A DNA stretch of 64,000 nt from Phycomyces blakesleeanus NRRL 1555(-) (taxonomy: Eukaryota; Mucoromycota; Mucoromycetes; Mucorales; Phycomycetaceae), in NCBI RefSeq assembly GCF_001638985.1, contig NW_017265137.1, positions 1,205,054 through 1,269,053 of the forward strand, read 5' to 3'. Positions 49,201-62,469 of the stretch are shown piece after piece; the stretch's first letter is position 1; the number at the start of each line of letters is the position of its first letter. The translations under genes and the position numbers were made by a program. The notes beneath the pieces were generated by a model. It did not search any database, had not been told where the DNA came from, and worked only from the letters and a program-made list of their open reading frames with translations.

Positions 49201-51288
49201 ATAAGCCTAGAATATAGCTACAATTAATGGTTTATACTTCTAAAACAATCTTTAATATGTATATATGTATATATGTATGCAAATCCAAATCAATCTGTAA
49301 AAAATACCAATTTTGGTGTTTTATTCAGGGCAAAATAATACAGTACAGGTCAATATGAGTGATCTGATAAATATCTCTCAAAATAGAAAATTATTCAAAA
49401 AGAAAGAGAGACTCCAGTTAGTGTAACAATATTTGAAGTATATTCTGAATATAACATACAATATCTTGCATTATATTGAATGACTGAATGAATGAATGAG
49501 TGAGTGAATGAATATATGTGTATAGCTGTATGTGGGTTTATATTATCTATTAAAGTTTTTGAGTACATATTTCCTGGCTATATTTGACAAATCCAAATAT
49601 GTGATTAAGGCTTATGTGAAAAAGAGTGTACTTATTGCCTTTTATTTTATTTTTCTTTATAAAAAAAAGCCAAGTCAATGTATAGGTTTATAGACGCATA
49701 TACTAAAAATAATAGATAGTACCAGGCTATTGGCATCGATAATGTCTATATATATATATAATTATTTATATATTGTACTTAAAATGACAATACAACATCT
49801 TTATATGGCCTCAATAATAGTCTTTTAAGTAATTTATTTCTGTAACTGTGTCATATACATGTATACTATCCTACCCATAGTTTATATAGGAAGATATATT
49901 TATTTCATCTCCATTTTTTTGTATCCTTGAAATACAAAGAGAAAACGATGAACTTGCGAGAGGTGGAGAAGGAGGCCTATTTTGACCTTTGACATGAGCA
50001 AATATTGTTCAAATATAGCCAAAAGTTCCTGAAAGAAATAAGAACGGAGAATATTCCAACAGAACAGGTATGTCTATAACTAATGCTTGTGTTTGACAGT
50101 CAGTATGAGTCGGATTGTTTTGAAACTTGAGAGTGTAATAGATGTGACTGATCCTCTTACTGGAGATGGAGATAAAGATGTAGATTGATATTGGGACAAA
50201 TAGGGCAAGAGACAAAAAGTAATACAAAAAATATTATGGTGGCCAAGTCTTCTTGTAGCCAAAGAGAATATTTGGAAATTCTTATGAAATCTCCAATGAT
50301 TATGATAAATGGATCTCGTGACAGCCATTGCAGATCTTTGTACGGTCTATAGTTTCTCCTTGGTTATTCAATGCATTAAAACATTTTGCAAATAAGCAGT
50401 ATATGCACTAATACTAAGAACAGTCCCAATGAAGGTCCCATCTACTTGAATAGATAAAGGTCATCGTACGCATAATCATAACGTACAACAAGTTGCTGTC
50501 CAAATATCCCAACAAGTCGACAAAAAAGCCAAGTATACCCCACGTTTCACTAGATGTTTATGCCATTTACCGTTTTAAGCCCAATAAATGCTCACCGAAC
50601 ACTCGGTGAACATCTTGACGGAATATTTGACTTATCTCCACATTAACTCCCATTCTCTAATATAAAACTTAGTCATTGCTTGTCATTTGAAATGGCAGTC
50701 ACCAAAATTGAATGGTGTTCTTGAACATTCCATACGTACAAGAAATTAACTCGCCGTATGCAAAACGTGCAATTCAAACGCTTGTGCTTGCCAACCATTG
50801 GAAAATAATGGTGTCAACTCTTACGATCAGTATTTACCTCCGTCATATTTACATATATAGATTTTGCCATTCAGAGGTTGTACTCTACTATTCAATGTGA
50901 CGGGCGTGAGTCACCCTTGTTATGTACATGAGTCCCAAAAATATCGTTTTGTATGACTGACTCTCTGCATTGAATATGAGATTTCCGCAGTAAATTAGCC
51001 GGAGTTGATGGTCTACTGAATTAACCTTATTGTGGGTCACCAAACTCTTGATCTGACGCTTAGTTTACCTATCAGCTGGACTTCTGTAAAAGAGGCCCAT
51101 TATTGCTATGACATGTTTGATTATTAATCGATATGTCCGAGAATCAGAGTTGACTCAATTAAAAACACATATATTGACTAGATATTTTACTCCTCCTATC
51201 TTGAAATTAATCCATTTATTTATTTTTACTCCACACAAATATTATTATTTTTTTGCAATCATCGTTCTCACACAAATACTGAATTAAT
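46227..51288. other. Intergenic, no gene supported
   Basis: About 5 kb of AT-rich sequence. It starts with a 9-A/15-G run at 46431-46454 and includes a (TTTTC)n tract at 47400-47425 and a (TA)n tract at 47950-47972. A few motif-less frames occur (46751-47041, 50080-50328). No transposon termini or RNA genes were recognised. Confidence 0.5.
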
Positions 51289-53187
51289 ATGATGACTATC
51301 TTACCCAACAAAAAGAACCCACTACAAGTGGTACTTGACGAATCTGTTATATATCTTGAAGAATCATTTGGATCTGTCCTTATCCGTGGCGAAGTGATCG
51401 TAAACTTTGAAAAGCCTACACCTATACAAGGCCCAATTGAGATTCTATTTGAAGGAATCCAACGATTCTATCCATGGAGCGGTATGTCATCAAGCAGTTA
51501 AAGAAATTCTCAATGGTTCAATGATACTGTTATATTAATATGATCATCCTCAGAGATCATGATCTTACGACCTATGGGAAATACTATAGAGACAGTCTTA
51601 CAATCCATCGAACTTTCTCTGCTACCACCAAATACAAATGGAATTATGCCTCCAGGCGTTCATCGTTTCCCATTCGAATTTCCTATATCGGCTGCTCTTC
51701 CTCCAACTGTTTCAATACCCGAACGAATTGATATATTCTATCAGCTCAGTGCCACCTTGCGACGATCGAATGCCAGCCGAGATCAAAGTGGCGCACAGCA
51801 ACTACTGGACTGGGCTCGTCTTTCTGTCAATAAGAAGAATCTTGTCACCACAAAACACATACGTCTCATTCGTGCTCTTGAATACAAGCCTCTCGTTCCT
51901 CATACTATCCCAAGTGAAGTACAAGAGGATGTCAACAACACCGATCAACTAGCAATAGGTTCCTCAATTGATCCCCAAGAAAGAGAAAACCAAGAAGGGT
52001 CTACACCATTAATCGATCCTTGGAATCAATTCAATCTTACACATCGCCATGTTACATCCCTAGATGAACAGATCGATCGATTAGCCTTTTCACTTGCTGG
52101 ACGTAGCATAGACAACTACCACCGTTCTCCTTTTGAGGCTAATAAAGAGCAGGGGATCCGATTCCGTATAAGTGTCGATCGAACCGTTATTGCACTCGGT
52201 ACAAGCATAGGACTTGATGTCCATGTTGAACCTACCTTATTCCCCGCAAAGATCAAATCGATTGTTCTAACTATCACCGAGACACGCAAGTACAGAATGA
52301 AGGTACCCAGCAATCATTCGCACGGATTTCCGGCAGAGACCAGAAAGGCTACCGAAATTAGACGCATGCTTCTCAAATGGGCATATTGCTACCCATCAAA
52401 GGGTCAGGCCACAGAAAACAACCGTTTTGACGGAAAGCAATCTTCAAATGATACTGGTGCCAAAGGATATCTCGGAGACAAGTTTAATCAAAAGGTAGTC
52501 AGTATATTTTCTGATCAGCCTTCCAATACTTCATTTTCGCAAAACCCAAGTAGCGACAAGCACAGTTTCTCGAGCAGCGGTTTTTCTGGTCTATCAAACG
52601 AAAGAATAGACTATTATGGAAATCCAGATTGTTCTGAAGAAGATTCTTCTAGCCCCACCAAGTACAAGCTGGTCAATCTCAAGGAGATCGATCACCCTGT
52701 CAATGTAGGAGAAGCATTCGCTGGTCGTTTTGAGATGGCTGTACCTTCATGTTCGAACGCTGTATTGAACCCGAGCATGGAAGATGAATCGATCCAAATC
52801 AATCATTGGTTAAATTTTTCTGTGGTAATGGAGTGCGATGGGCAGCCTGTCGAGCTTAACCTCGAGTCTCAGGTCCGTATGCTGAACTGTCGCTTGGTAG
52901 CTGCTGATGATGACCGTCAAATGATCTTGCCACCTCCTCCGAGTTATAACTGTTCTGGATCTTTCGAAAGCAGTAGACATTCTAATTCATTTTGGGAACA
53001 AAGACAGCCAATTACTAGAAATGCATTGTGGGGGACATGCAATCAATGTCCATGTAAGATCAAGAGTACTGCAGCTTCAAAGCCTGATATCAAAACCAAG
53101 AAATCGAAAAGTGCTCCTCTTTCCAAGACATCTGATCCTGTAATCCAAGGGTGGGGACCACCACCTTGTTATTCTGATAATAATTAG
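51289..53187 (+). CDS. Alpha-arrestin-like trafficking adaptor, 608 aa, 2 exons
   Basis: Exon 1 is 51289-51481 and exon 2 is 51554-53187, joined as PWS|EIMI to give 608 codons. The N-terminal part reads as an arrestin N-domain: FGSVLIRGEVIVNFEKPTPI, then IEILFEGIQRFYPW, HRFPFEFPISAALPPTV and IFYQLSATLRRS. The C-domain follows after a polar linker, with GIRFRISVDRTVIALGTSIG and KIKSIVLTITETRKYRMKVP, and later VVMECDGQPVELNLESQVRM. The tail has two PPxY motifs, PPSY at 526-529 and PPCY at 601-604 near the C-terminus, the usual Rsp5/NEDD4-recruiting signals of fungal arrestin-related trafficking adaptors. Such proteins link the ligase to plasma-membrane transporters for ubiquitin-dependent endocytosis. 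Two in-frame Met codons start the ORF; the first is used. Cys-rich NQCPC near residue 566 is unexplained. Confidence 0.85.
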
Positions 53188-53865
53188 TTCTTTTTCCTTT
53201 TTGCTTTTGTTTTTGTATTTATTCTCATATATCCTTTCCTTACAGTCACTCACCTTATGTAACTCCTTTAATACCAATTGTCCATATATCTAGTTTACCT
53301 ACTAAATTACTCTTATGTATATATATATATATGAAATATGCATTTGCTTTATTTATTTTTATATGCATTTAATTATCTTACCCTTCATCACATATTCCTT
53401 TTTTTTATGAATAAAAGTATAATAAGCTTTATCTTGCAAAGGTAACAAGAATATTAATATCTGTTTGTTGCAATGCAATCTTAAGTATTAAAATATCTGA
53501 AATTGTGGCGTGTAACAATTGGATATATTGATCTGACATTATTTTTATGAAATAATAGTTATGTTTTTATGCACCTCTGCTTTTTATATTTATATATATG
53601 AGACTAATCTAGACCTAAAGTTAAGGTCAGAAAAGATACCCTATATGCTAAAAAATATATATCCGTGACAAAGAGTGTACATGTTTTTATTGCTGAATAT
53701 TGTACACTTTTTTACTGCTTAAAATAATTACATATTTTGGCTTTTCTTTTCCCTTGAGGTTTCCAATTCCGTCCTTTCCATATATAGAGTGTCAAAAGAA
53801 GGGTCAAATCTAGGATTCAATTTCAACGACTGAGCTTTACAAATAGTTGTGTATATACGGTATCT

Positions 53866-54157
53866 GAGCATCTCCAGCAGTCGACTTTATCTCGACTTTT
53901 ATTCCGTCTTTAGATTTTTAGCTAAAATTCATACTTCCAGCAGTTCATGTTATTTTATTTTATGAGAAGAAAGATAGTCCTAAATTTTATCTAACTGCTA
54001 AATTTGACAGGGATTTAAATATTCTAGCTGAAAACCTTAAAATGTATTTAAAAGTTAAAGAAAAATTCAACTTCTGGGAAAATGATTTTTATTTTAGTTA
54101 AAGTGGCAGCGTTTGGCTTTAGACAAAATAAAACTTGGCCGGCTGCTGGAGATGCTC
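53866..54157. mobile_element. MITE-like element with 15-bp terminal inverted repeats
   Basis: The left end GAGCATCTCCAGCAG (53866-53880) is matched exactly by its reverse complement CTGCTGGAGATGCTC (54143-54157), giving a 292-bp element. Imperfect inverted similarity continues inward over several tens of bases. There is no transposase open frame, as expected for a non-autonomous miniature element. Both flanks contain TATCT (immediately left; one base beyond the right end), a possible but not exact target duplication. The transposase superfamily is not assigned. Confidence 0.75.
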
Positions 54158-55030
54158 TTATCTAATATATAAAGCTGTCTTTTTCTACTCTTTGAATTTC
54201 TGTCCAGCTTTGTTTTTAAAAATGATATGTTGTGGGTTGAGCACCACTTTGCAAAAGCCCGCGCAGTTCTTTGATTGAATAGAGGTGTATATAGTTGGAT
54301 AGTTTCCAATATTTGCCTTGTTTCGACCGGTTTAGTTTTACAGGTCTTGGAGTTATTAAGATCATAGCAAAACACTTCATTTTAGAAAAAAAAAACTTTA
54401 GCTATGTATGGGTTTATAAAAGAAAATTAAAAGTTAGAAATTAAAAGTATCATTCATTTCAACCTACTTGACTCAAATCTCTTTCTTTTTCTGGCTTCTT
54501 CAACTAAGCTTAATTGCTGAGATTCTCAGTATTTTTTGTATGTAAGGGGAACGTTACGGACATGCTGGCGAGACACTGGCAGAACATGCTAAAGAGATCA
54601 AGTTGAATAATGATATGAATATATTGTATTCTTCAGAACACGCCATTTTGCCCTGAAGGATTAGAAAAGAGACACCAAACCCCAGGCAGTTGCTGTGTTT
54701 TTCACTAATTAGCCCGGTTAGATATAAATGTCGTTTCCCATCAGAAAATGTCGGCCCCATAGGATTAGTGTTTTTCTTTGAAACATTTAACAAATATCAA
54801 AGTATGACCCTCCACCTAAAAAAAAATAGAGTAATTTCGAGTGACAGCACGCCTAATTATTCAATTTGATCTATTTAGCATGTCCTGACAGCGTCCGGCC
54901 AGAATGTCCATAACGTTTCCCTTTTATTAAGTCCCAAAAGAATTAAATGACGTCTCAATATATTTTTCAAAATTTCCCAATTTTTTTTTAAAAAAAAAAA
55001 AAAAAACGTTCCAAACTCAACCGAAAATAC

Positions 55031-55039
55031 TATATATAG
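55031..55039 (+). promoter_or_regulatory. Candidate TATA box for MYG1
   Basis: TATATATAG lies about 57 bp upstream of the MYG1 start codon. TA tracts are common here, so the call is weak. Confidence 0.3.
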
Positions 55040-55095
55040 TTTTAAAGGCACAAAGTCCAATTCAAATCAATAACTTTTTAACTAAAATTCTTACA

Positions 55096-56834
55096 ATGCC
55101 CAAAGTAAATACATTACAAGCAGTACCACTAGATCATCAAACAATATAGATTCCTAATGATCTCATTTCTGTATCACTTTTCTTTCTTCAGGTTATCGGT
55201 ACACACAGCGGACACTTTCACTGGTTAGTTGTTGTATATATATTTTTAAAAAAAAGAGGCACACAAATAAATAAACACGCTGATATTGACATTCTGTTAT
55301 TATACACAGCGATGAGGCTTTAGCCGTATGGATGCTCAAGCAGACTGCTGAATTTAACGATGCCAGTCTTGTTCGCACTCGTGATCCTGCAAAGTTGGCA
55401 GAGTCCGATGTCATCGTTGATGTCGGTGGTGTCTATGATCCTGCACAGAGCAAGTTTGATCACCACCAGGTATTTTTCTTCTTTCTTTCTCTCTTTCTAA
55501 TTTAGTTTCTTAAAACACGAATGATTACATAAATGCATAAAAGATTATGATTTACTGATCAGTCAACTGCATAATAGCGTGGATTTGTTGAGACCTTTGA
55601 CGAGAAGCACGCAACCAAGCTTAGCTCTGCTGGCCTTGTTTACAAGTATGTACAGTCGATATGGATTAATCAAAAGATACTTGATTACGAATGCATTGTT
55701 TTTGTTTGCTTAATATTTTTTTTCTTTCAATACTATCTAGGCACTTTGGTCGTGAGGTTATCTCCAACATTATCGGCAAGTCCCACAGCAATGAGGACCT
55801 TGAGACAATCTACCAAAAGACTTACAATGTAATAATAATAATAGTAAAAATAAATACGAACAATAATAATAATACTGAAAGAAAGGAGAATGAAATTATG
55901 TATAAAATTTTTCGCTAACACCGCATTAACATGTAGGATTTTATCGAGTCTTTGGATGCCAACGACAACGGTATCAGTGCATACCCCAGTGACATCACTC
56001 CTTTGTTCAAGGAAAGCCCTACCAGCTTGCCTTCCCGTGTCGCCAAGAAGAACCCCGCATGGAACGAGTCTCTCACTGATCCCGAAATCGATGCTCGCTT
56101 TGTAGAGGCATCTAACTTGACTGGTGAGGAATTGGCTGGCTATGTCAAGAACTTGATTGCTGCCTGGCTCCCTGCACGTACCTTGGTTGTCGATGCCTTG
56201 GAGCACCGTAACGAGGTTCACTTGTCCGGCCGCGTCCTTGCTCTTGAGCGTTCGTGTCCCTGGAAGGAGCACTTGATGGACCTTGAGAAGGAACGTGGTT
56301 TGACTGGTGACAAGAGCATCCTCTACGTCCTCTACCCAGAGTCCAGCCCCGAGGGTAACTGGCGTATCCAGTGTGTACCTACCCGCCCCGAAGGTTTTGA
56401 AAACCGCAAGAGTCTTCCCGAAAGGTAAATTGGATATTTAACCTCATATATATATAAACTGCTCAACTCACAACATTTTTTAAAAAAAAATAAAAAAAAA
56501 TAACTATAATAATGACAATAATTTAGCTGGAGAGGTTTCCGGGATAATGAGCTTAGCCAGATCTCCAAGATTGATGGCTGTATCTTTGTTCACGCTGGAG
56601 GGTAAGTTTTTTTTTTCTTATTGGATTATTAAAATTTTACGCTGCAATTTTACTAATTATTTACACATTTATGTTTTATTCTTTATAGTTTCATTGGAGG
56701 TGCGTACAATATTATTATTAACGATAATAATTTGCTTCAATACAATGGTCGATATTAACCGTGCTTTAATTTTTTTAGGAAACAAATCTCGCCACGGAGC
56801 TTACGAGATGGCTAGACTTTCTCTTGAATTGTAA
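55096..56834 (+). CDS. MYG1: MYG1 family exonuclease (UPF0160, DHH-like), 328 aa, 9 exons
   Basis: Exons are 55096-55104, 55192-55223, 55310-55469, 55578-55645, 55741-55828, 55937-56424, 56527-56601, 56689-56699 and 56779-56834; all nine join in frame to 328 residues. MYG1 proteins are conserved 3'-5' RNA exonucleases acting in nucleus and mitochondria of animals; in fungi the role is less clear. Diagnostic segments are VIGTHSGHFHCDEALAVWML (His8, His11, His13, Asp15 metal-ligand region), DVIVDVGGVYDP, FDHHQRGFVETF and SSAGLVYKHFG. The C-terminal half has SWRGFRDNEL and HAGGFIGGNKSRHGA. The first coding exon has only nine bases (ATGCCCAAA) and exon 8 only eleven, yet both are needed to restore the conserved peptide. 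Introns use some uncommon donors (GTTAGT, GTGCGT). No mitochondrial presequence is apparent on this start. Confidence 0.93.
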
Positions 56835-59800
56835 ATTTTGCATCTATTTATAAAAAAATAAAAAATAAAAAGCATACAGAAATATAATCAAAATGAAAAG
56901 GTCGTGTACCTAAAAAATATATAACTATTTTGTACTAAAAAACTGTATACTTTTGTTGAAATATTAATGTATATGTATGAAGCTCTCTTTGAAAAAAGAA
57001 AATGCATTATAGTAAGAATGATTATATATGTTAGTTTTATACTTTATGATACCGTTTTGCATTGCTTTAGAAAAGCATTTTTTTTTTGCTTTACAATTTT
57101 TGTAGTATGTTGATAAAACATATAGCTTGTTTCATTCTTGCCAGGTTAGAATTGATTATGTAAACTTGCAACAAACCTTTTATTTTAAAAAAATAAATAA
57201 AAAAAAGTGGCGATTCAAAATATGCACATTCTCTTATACGCTTGCATATTGAACGTGAACGTGAACTTGGATAATCAATTGAATATCATGTTCTCATCCT
57301 GAAACCCTGTTCCGAAATCCGGGTTTATTGCATAGAGAAGTAAAGCGTCATAAAATATACATTCAGTGTAACCGCACATCTTGACGTATTTGTTCAAGGG
57401 CCTGGGTAATGGTATATCAAAAAGGCAAGGGAAAAAAAGAGGAAAGTCGGGAAGATTAGAACATTTCCATACAGGCTGTTCAGAGAAATGTTTTAAGCAG
57501 AATACATTAATGCTCATCTGTTTATGAATCACTTGACAATTTAGACATCAGATTAGATTTATAATATCTTTATCAGCAAAACGTGGGTTTCATATATTTG
57601 GCTTTGCAAATACTATCAATTTCGACACAATGATGCTGCTGTATCACCAAAGATTACTGAAATGTTCTCTTCCTCTGCAAAAAAGAAATTCCATTCGAGT
57701 ATTATTAATACTACTTTTAATGTTAAAGTTTTTTTCTTTGTCTCTTTTTGTACAATTGGAATACATATATAGGTATTATATTTAATGAAATGCATTAATG
57801 ATAAGTTACTCATAAGGCAAGAGTCTTATTTGTCAATCGAGAGTTTTGTACTTTGTTTTGCATATATTGCACTATTCGCAACCAATTTATGGTTCACAAA
57901 GAACCGGCCACTCGGTTATCGTTGTTGTTTTTTTTTGTTTCAAAATATACATGGATATTAGATTTACACAATTGCTACATCAACCATGATTTAGATTTTT
58001 ATTTTAAAAAAATCTAATGAATGTTTTTGGGCATGACTCATTTGTGTATCTGAGTGAGTGAGTACATATACATGTGTGTAATTGTGCGAGAGTAGAATCG
58101 TAGCCCCACATCTAGGTTTAGGATATTCGGTTACAGCGAATACATTCAGTTTTATGGGGTATGATATATTTGGTTCTTGTAACTATTATGACATGGATAA
58201 TCATCGTAGTATCACCGTCGTATTATTAAGCACAGACAAGAATTTATTAATGCAAATATTATAATCTCTGATAATAATTATTACGCCTGAGCAAATATTA
58301 GCCATCACAGTATAGATATATATTCTTCTTATTTTGGACTGTTGTCATCGCAACCATGACATGGCAAAATGAATACTCGTTCTAAGTATCAGTGAAAACA
58401 AAATAAGGCACTTTTAGGCAGGTCACTTATAATAGCAATATTGTACACGCACCCACACGTATACACACATACACACACATACGTACGCGCACAAACCTTC
58501 CTAATATTGATCGTTACGCACTTGAACCCTTATATATACATACATATTAACTTGTAACACTAGATTTCAATTTTTCTCAAATCGTAGTGTCAAAGTATGT
58601 CTTTATTTATATATATTCCAAAACTGTTTTGTTGACCCAAGATTTGTGCCAAGATGAAGGGATTTATAATACCATGGTCTATTTATTTTACCCTCTCAAA
58701 AAATTATAATAAAATGAAGAAGATGTCACGATGGCATTTTCTAAAAAGAATATCTGCAGCGCAGGATGAGCAATTTTTTTTTCATCGTCAACCTTTGAAT
58801 GAAAAAGGAAATGGGTTGGTCGGAAGTCAACGGACCGGGTTACTTGATCTGTATTCCGATTTATCCTAGATCTTTAAAACACAATAAACTGGCTTGATTG
58901 ACTGCCTTTATTACTATTATGAATAAAGTAATTTGTGTGTATCAATATGGGATAATGGCTACAATGGTATGCTTTTTAATCTAATTAAAGTATTCGAGAG
59001 TGAAAACCATTAGCTTGAACTCAGTATACTTGCATAAATTGATTTATTAGAGAAAATAAAAAAAAATCAATCTATCAAGCAAGCAATCAATCAAAATGAG
59101 AGGTGTTTTCTACAAATGTCAAATACAAAAAAAAATGACCAATGCATATTCCTGCCAAAGAGAAAAATGAAATAAAAGTTGCTTGTTTCTATCTTTGCTT
59201 TTCAGGCTTGTATACTGTAATTTTTTTTTAATTTTCAAAACAACAAAGATAAATCTGTCTTGGAATGTTCTAAAGCTCTTCAATTCATAAGAACCTTCTG
59301 TAACATTTCTTGCCAAGCAATTCTAAAGGATCCTTTTTGATGTTTCTTTTTTTGGCAAGAGAAGAAAATAGTCCCGGAGTTTATGTTTGTTAAAGACGAG
59401 TATTTTCCAGATCCTTCTTTAAGAGTGCATACACACGTGTATCCTGCAAGGTGTACATGCCGAGTTCTCGCTTTAAATCTAATGTACATTTGGCATATTT
59501 CAGATCGAATTAAATCGCATCAAGTTGAATTGAATTGAATTGAATTGAATTGAATTGAATATTAATGACAATGTCAATGTCAATGTTAAGTAATATTTTA
59601 TGTGATTATAGATAGACTTTTTGCTTTTACAATAAGCTTAATCTATTGAATATAAAAAATAAACAAACAAATAAACAAATAGAATTGATTTAAGTTTAAC
59701 AATAAAAAAAAAACTACAAGGAGTTAAAATTGAAAACTGTCGGCATAGAAACGAAATAAGATGGCGGAGATAGAGTCCTTTCCGCTTCTTGGATTTTTTT

Positions 59801-61972
59801 TTCTTTTTTTTTTTCTTTTTGTCTTGGTTTGTGCGCATCGTATGCGTAGTTACGGTTCATAGAAAAGACAAGTGCCCCGATTTGTAGGATACGTGTACTA
59901 CAACCAACGGAAGAATATTAGGCGGGCTGAAATTAATAAATGGTTTCCAAGAGAGTATTAAGTTACTTTATATACATAAAGAAGAAGGCAAAACCAAACT
60001 CCCTCCCTTTACCTCTTTCCTTATGTCTTATAATCTGGTTATTGATAAGTAAACTTTAAAACTATATATGTGTGTATTTCTACAATTGTATCCAGAGACT
60101 CAAAACACGACTTCAACAACATATCATTTGTCATGCCTTCTTCTTTTTTTTTTACTCTAGCGACAGATCGAGAAATAACAAACATGACTTTCAAGTGATC
60201 TTTTTTTGTGTACAACTGGCGGTGACTCAAAATACTCTATTATTTTTAACTTTATCCGCCTAGACTGGCAAAAGGATGATATCATAAAAAGAGTGTAGAC
60301 AAAGTCGGTTTTGGTTCAGAATATTTTACTACGGAAAAGAACATTACAAATGACTAAGGTATAACCAGAAGACAAGCAATACTTGGCTCTCCCTTTAATT
60401 AATAAGACACACACACACATATATATATACAAGTCTCAAATCATATGGAACTTGTTGATAATGTCTTGGTGATACGAACTACACGAATCATAGAAATAGG
60501 TTATAATTAGATCACCATTGCTACTTGAAGCTGTGATTTTTAAAAATAATAATGTAAAATGAACTATATATGGTACTTTAAAGAGAGAAAGAGAGAAATG
60601 GAGATAATGTAGATTGTGGCCTTTCTCCACACCAAGGCAATATATTAAAAGGTAGAAGATAATAGTCTTAAAATATCCAATTAAATTATATATACAAAAG
60701 TGGGGATTCTTTTTTTGAAAAAAAAAGGGAATTTGGAAGGATCACGTTCATTCTAGAACTCAAACCGCAGTATAAGCTTTGATACGGAAGCATATCAATA
60801 GGATAAAAGTTACGTTCTCTACTTCAAACATAGAAATGGTCGTACCGATGGCAGGTAATACCAAAGAAAACGGACATTTGTAAGCATGGCAACTTGTCAA
60901 AATAAAATAACAATTCTTTTTTTTTTATAAAAAAAAAGGCCTGTTTGTTGAGCATCACCTTATTCTTAACCCGTTACCCATATATATATATTATTTAACT
61001 CCGCTCCGTGACCAAATCTGTTGTACTGTCAATAATAAGGCCATTTTTGCCTGGCCTGAGAAGGTTCAATATTAACAAAAGAGAAGAAGGATATGAGAGA
61101 TAAAACTTAAATTTACTTTATTCTGTATTTGGGCAATCTATTATCATTTGGCTTATAGACTTGGGATGATATTAGGACCAATTGTCTGTAGAAATGAATG
61201 AATGAGAGATAGAAGGGTGGTCATAGGTACTTTTAATGAATTATTTCGAGTGAACAAAAAATTGATCAAAAGTGATCTACGGAGACCAGAATATATATAC
61301 AAATACATATACAGATATATTATATAGAGTATCTAAAAGCCGTCGATTTTTTTTTTCATTATGGCTGAAACAAGTAAAAAAAATTTTATATAATGATTTT
61401 TGCATCGCACCACTACAGCTACTAACCACATAATTTTTTTTTAAACTTTTGCCTTACCTTTACGCTGGCATGATCTGGACTTACTTTCATCCTTTTTTTT
61501 ATATATATAAAGAAAATTAAAAATAATCTTCCTTATAGGACTACTTTGCCGCCAATAGTTCTTTTAACAGTGCCAAGCCCTAAACAGGTAGTAACATTTC
61601 ACGGGAGAATGAATTGCACAAATGCACAAAAGGAGGACAAGAAGAAGAAGAAGGCGTGGAAGAAAGCAAGGAATAAAAAAAATTATAAAGATCGATCTTT
61701 TTTTTTTTTTTGAGTGTAATGATGAGCCTTGTAAAAGCAGACTCTTAACACGAATACCTTACACACACCATAAATGGATAAATCGCCACTTAAATATCGC
61801 TTGCCAAAAAAAAAAGAAAAAGAAAAAGAAACTCTTTATGACAGGCATTGTTCTATTTAACAGGCAGACATTCACTCGACTCTTTTTCTTCTTCTTCTTC
61901 CTTCTTCTTATTCAATTACAATTTCTCTTCTTTTCCTCTCCTCATATTCAACTTTATATTTTACATTAGCAA
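56835..61972. other. Intergenic, no gene supported
   Basis: About 5 kb of AT-rich DNA between MYG1 and the SAP-domain gene. It contains a CGTGAA hexamer doublet at about 57254, an ACAC/ACGT mixed tract at 58445-58495, an (AATTG)n tract at 59527-59560, and several T-tract/A-tract junctions. Frames at 57275-57532 (minus) and 58654-58869 (plus) have unremarkable composition and no recognisable motif. The CT-rich stretch at 61880-61970 is the probable promoter or leader of the next gene. Confidence 0.5.
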
Positions 61973-62438
61973 ATGGATTTAATATACAGCAATCAATTCA
62001 CAAACCCACATCAACCACCAGCCACGCTGATGTATGATACCAGTCCCACTACATCACATCCTCCCAAACATCAATTCTTTCCAGCCACACTGACCAGCTC
62101 ATTTAGTCCTGGATCAGTAGACGACAACACAAGCACATACGACTCCCAATCCTTGAGATTCTCTTCTTCTTCCCTTCCAGACTATTATGGCTACCATGAA
62201 CCATTTCCAGGCTTCTCAAGCCCACCCACCCATTCAGAGCAAGATATCCAAAACGATATCTCAATGCAAGACTGCTCTCAATATGATCCCACCTATGCAA
62301 CTCCTTTTAACAATCATGTCGGTTCAAGTCCGCAGCCTTTTGATTTTTCCCAAAAGCAGACTTCTAACCATTATGGATACGAACTTTCACCCATCGAGAA
62401 CGTAAGAAATATTACCAACCAATAAGCTTTTATTTCCG

Positions 62439-62469
<31 letters not shown>

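Larger units (their letters stand above)
53188..55095. other. Intergenic region holding a MITE-like element
   Basis: AT-rich DNA between the arrestin and MYG1 genes. The inverted-repeat element at 53866-54157 is listed separately. Motif-less minus-strand frames at 54094-54375 (overlapping the element) and 54554-54793 are not called. A T-tract/A-tract junction of about 27 bp lies at 54981-55007. Confidence 0.5.

Noticed and set aside
55733..56272. Minus-strand frame of 179 codons
   Set aside because: It is antisense to the MYG1 exons and an intron; conserved peptides are on the plus strand.
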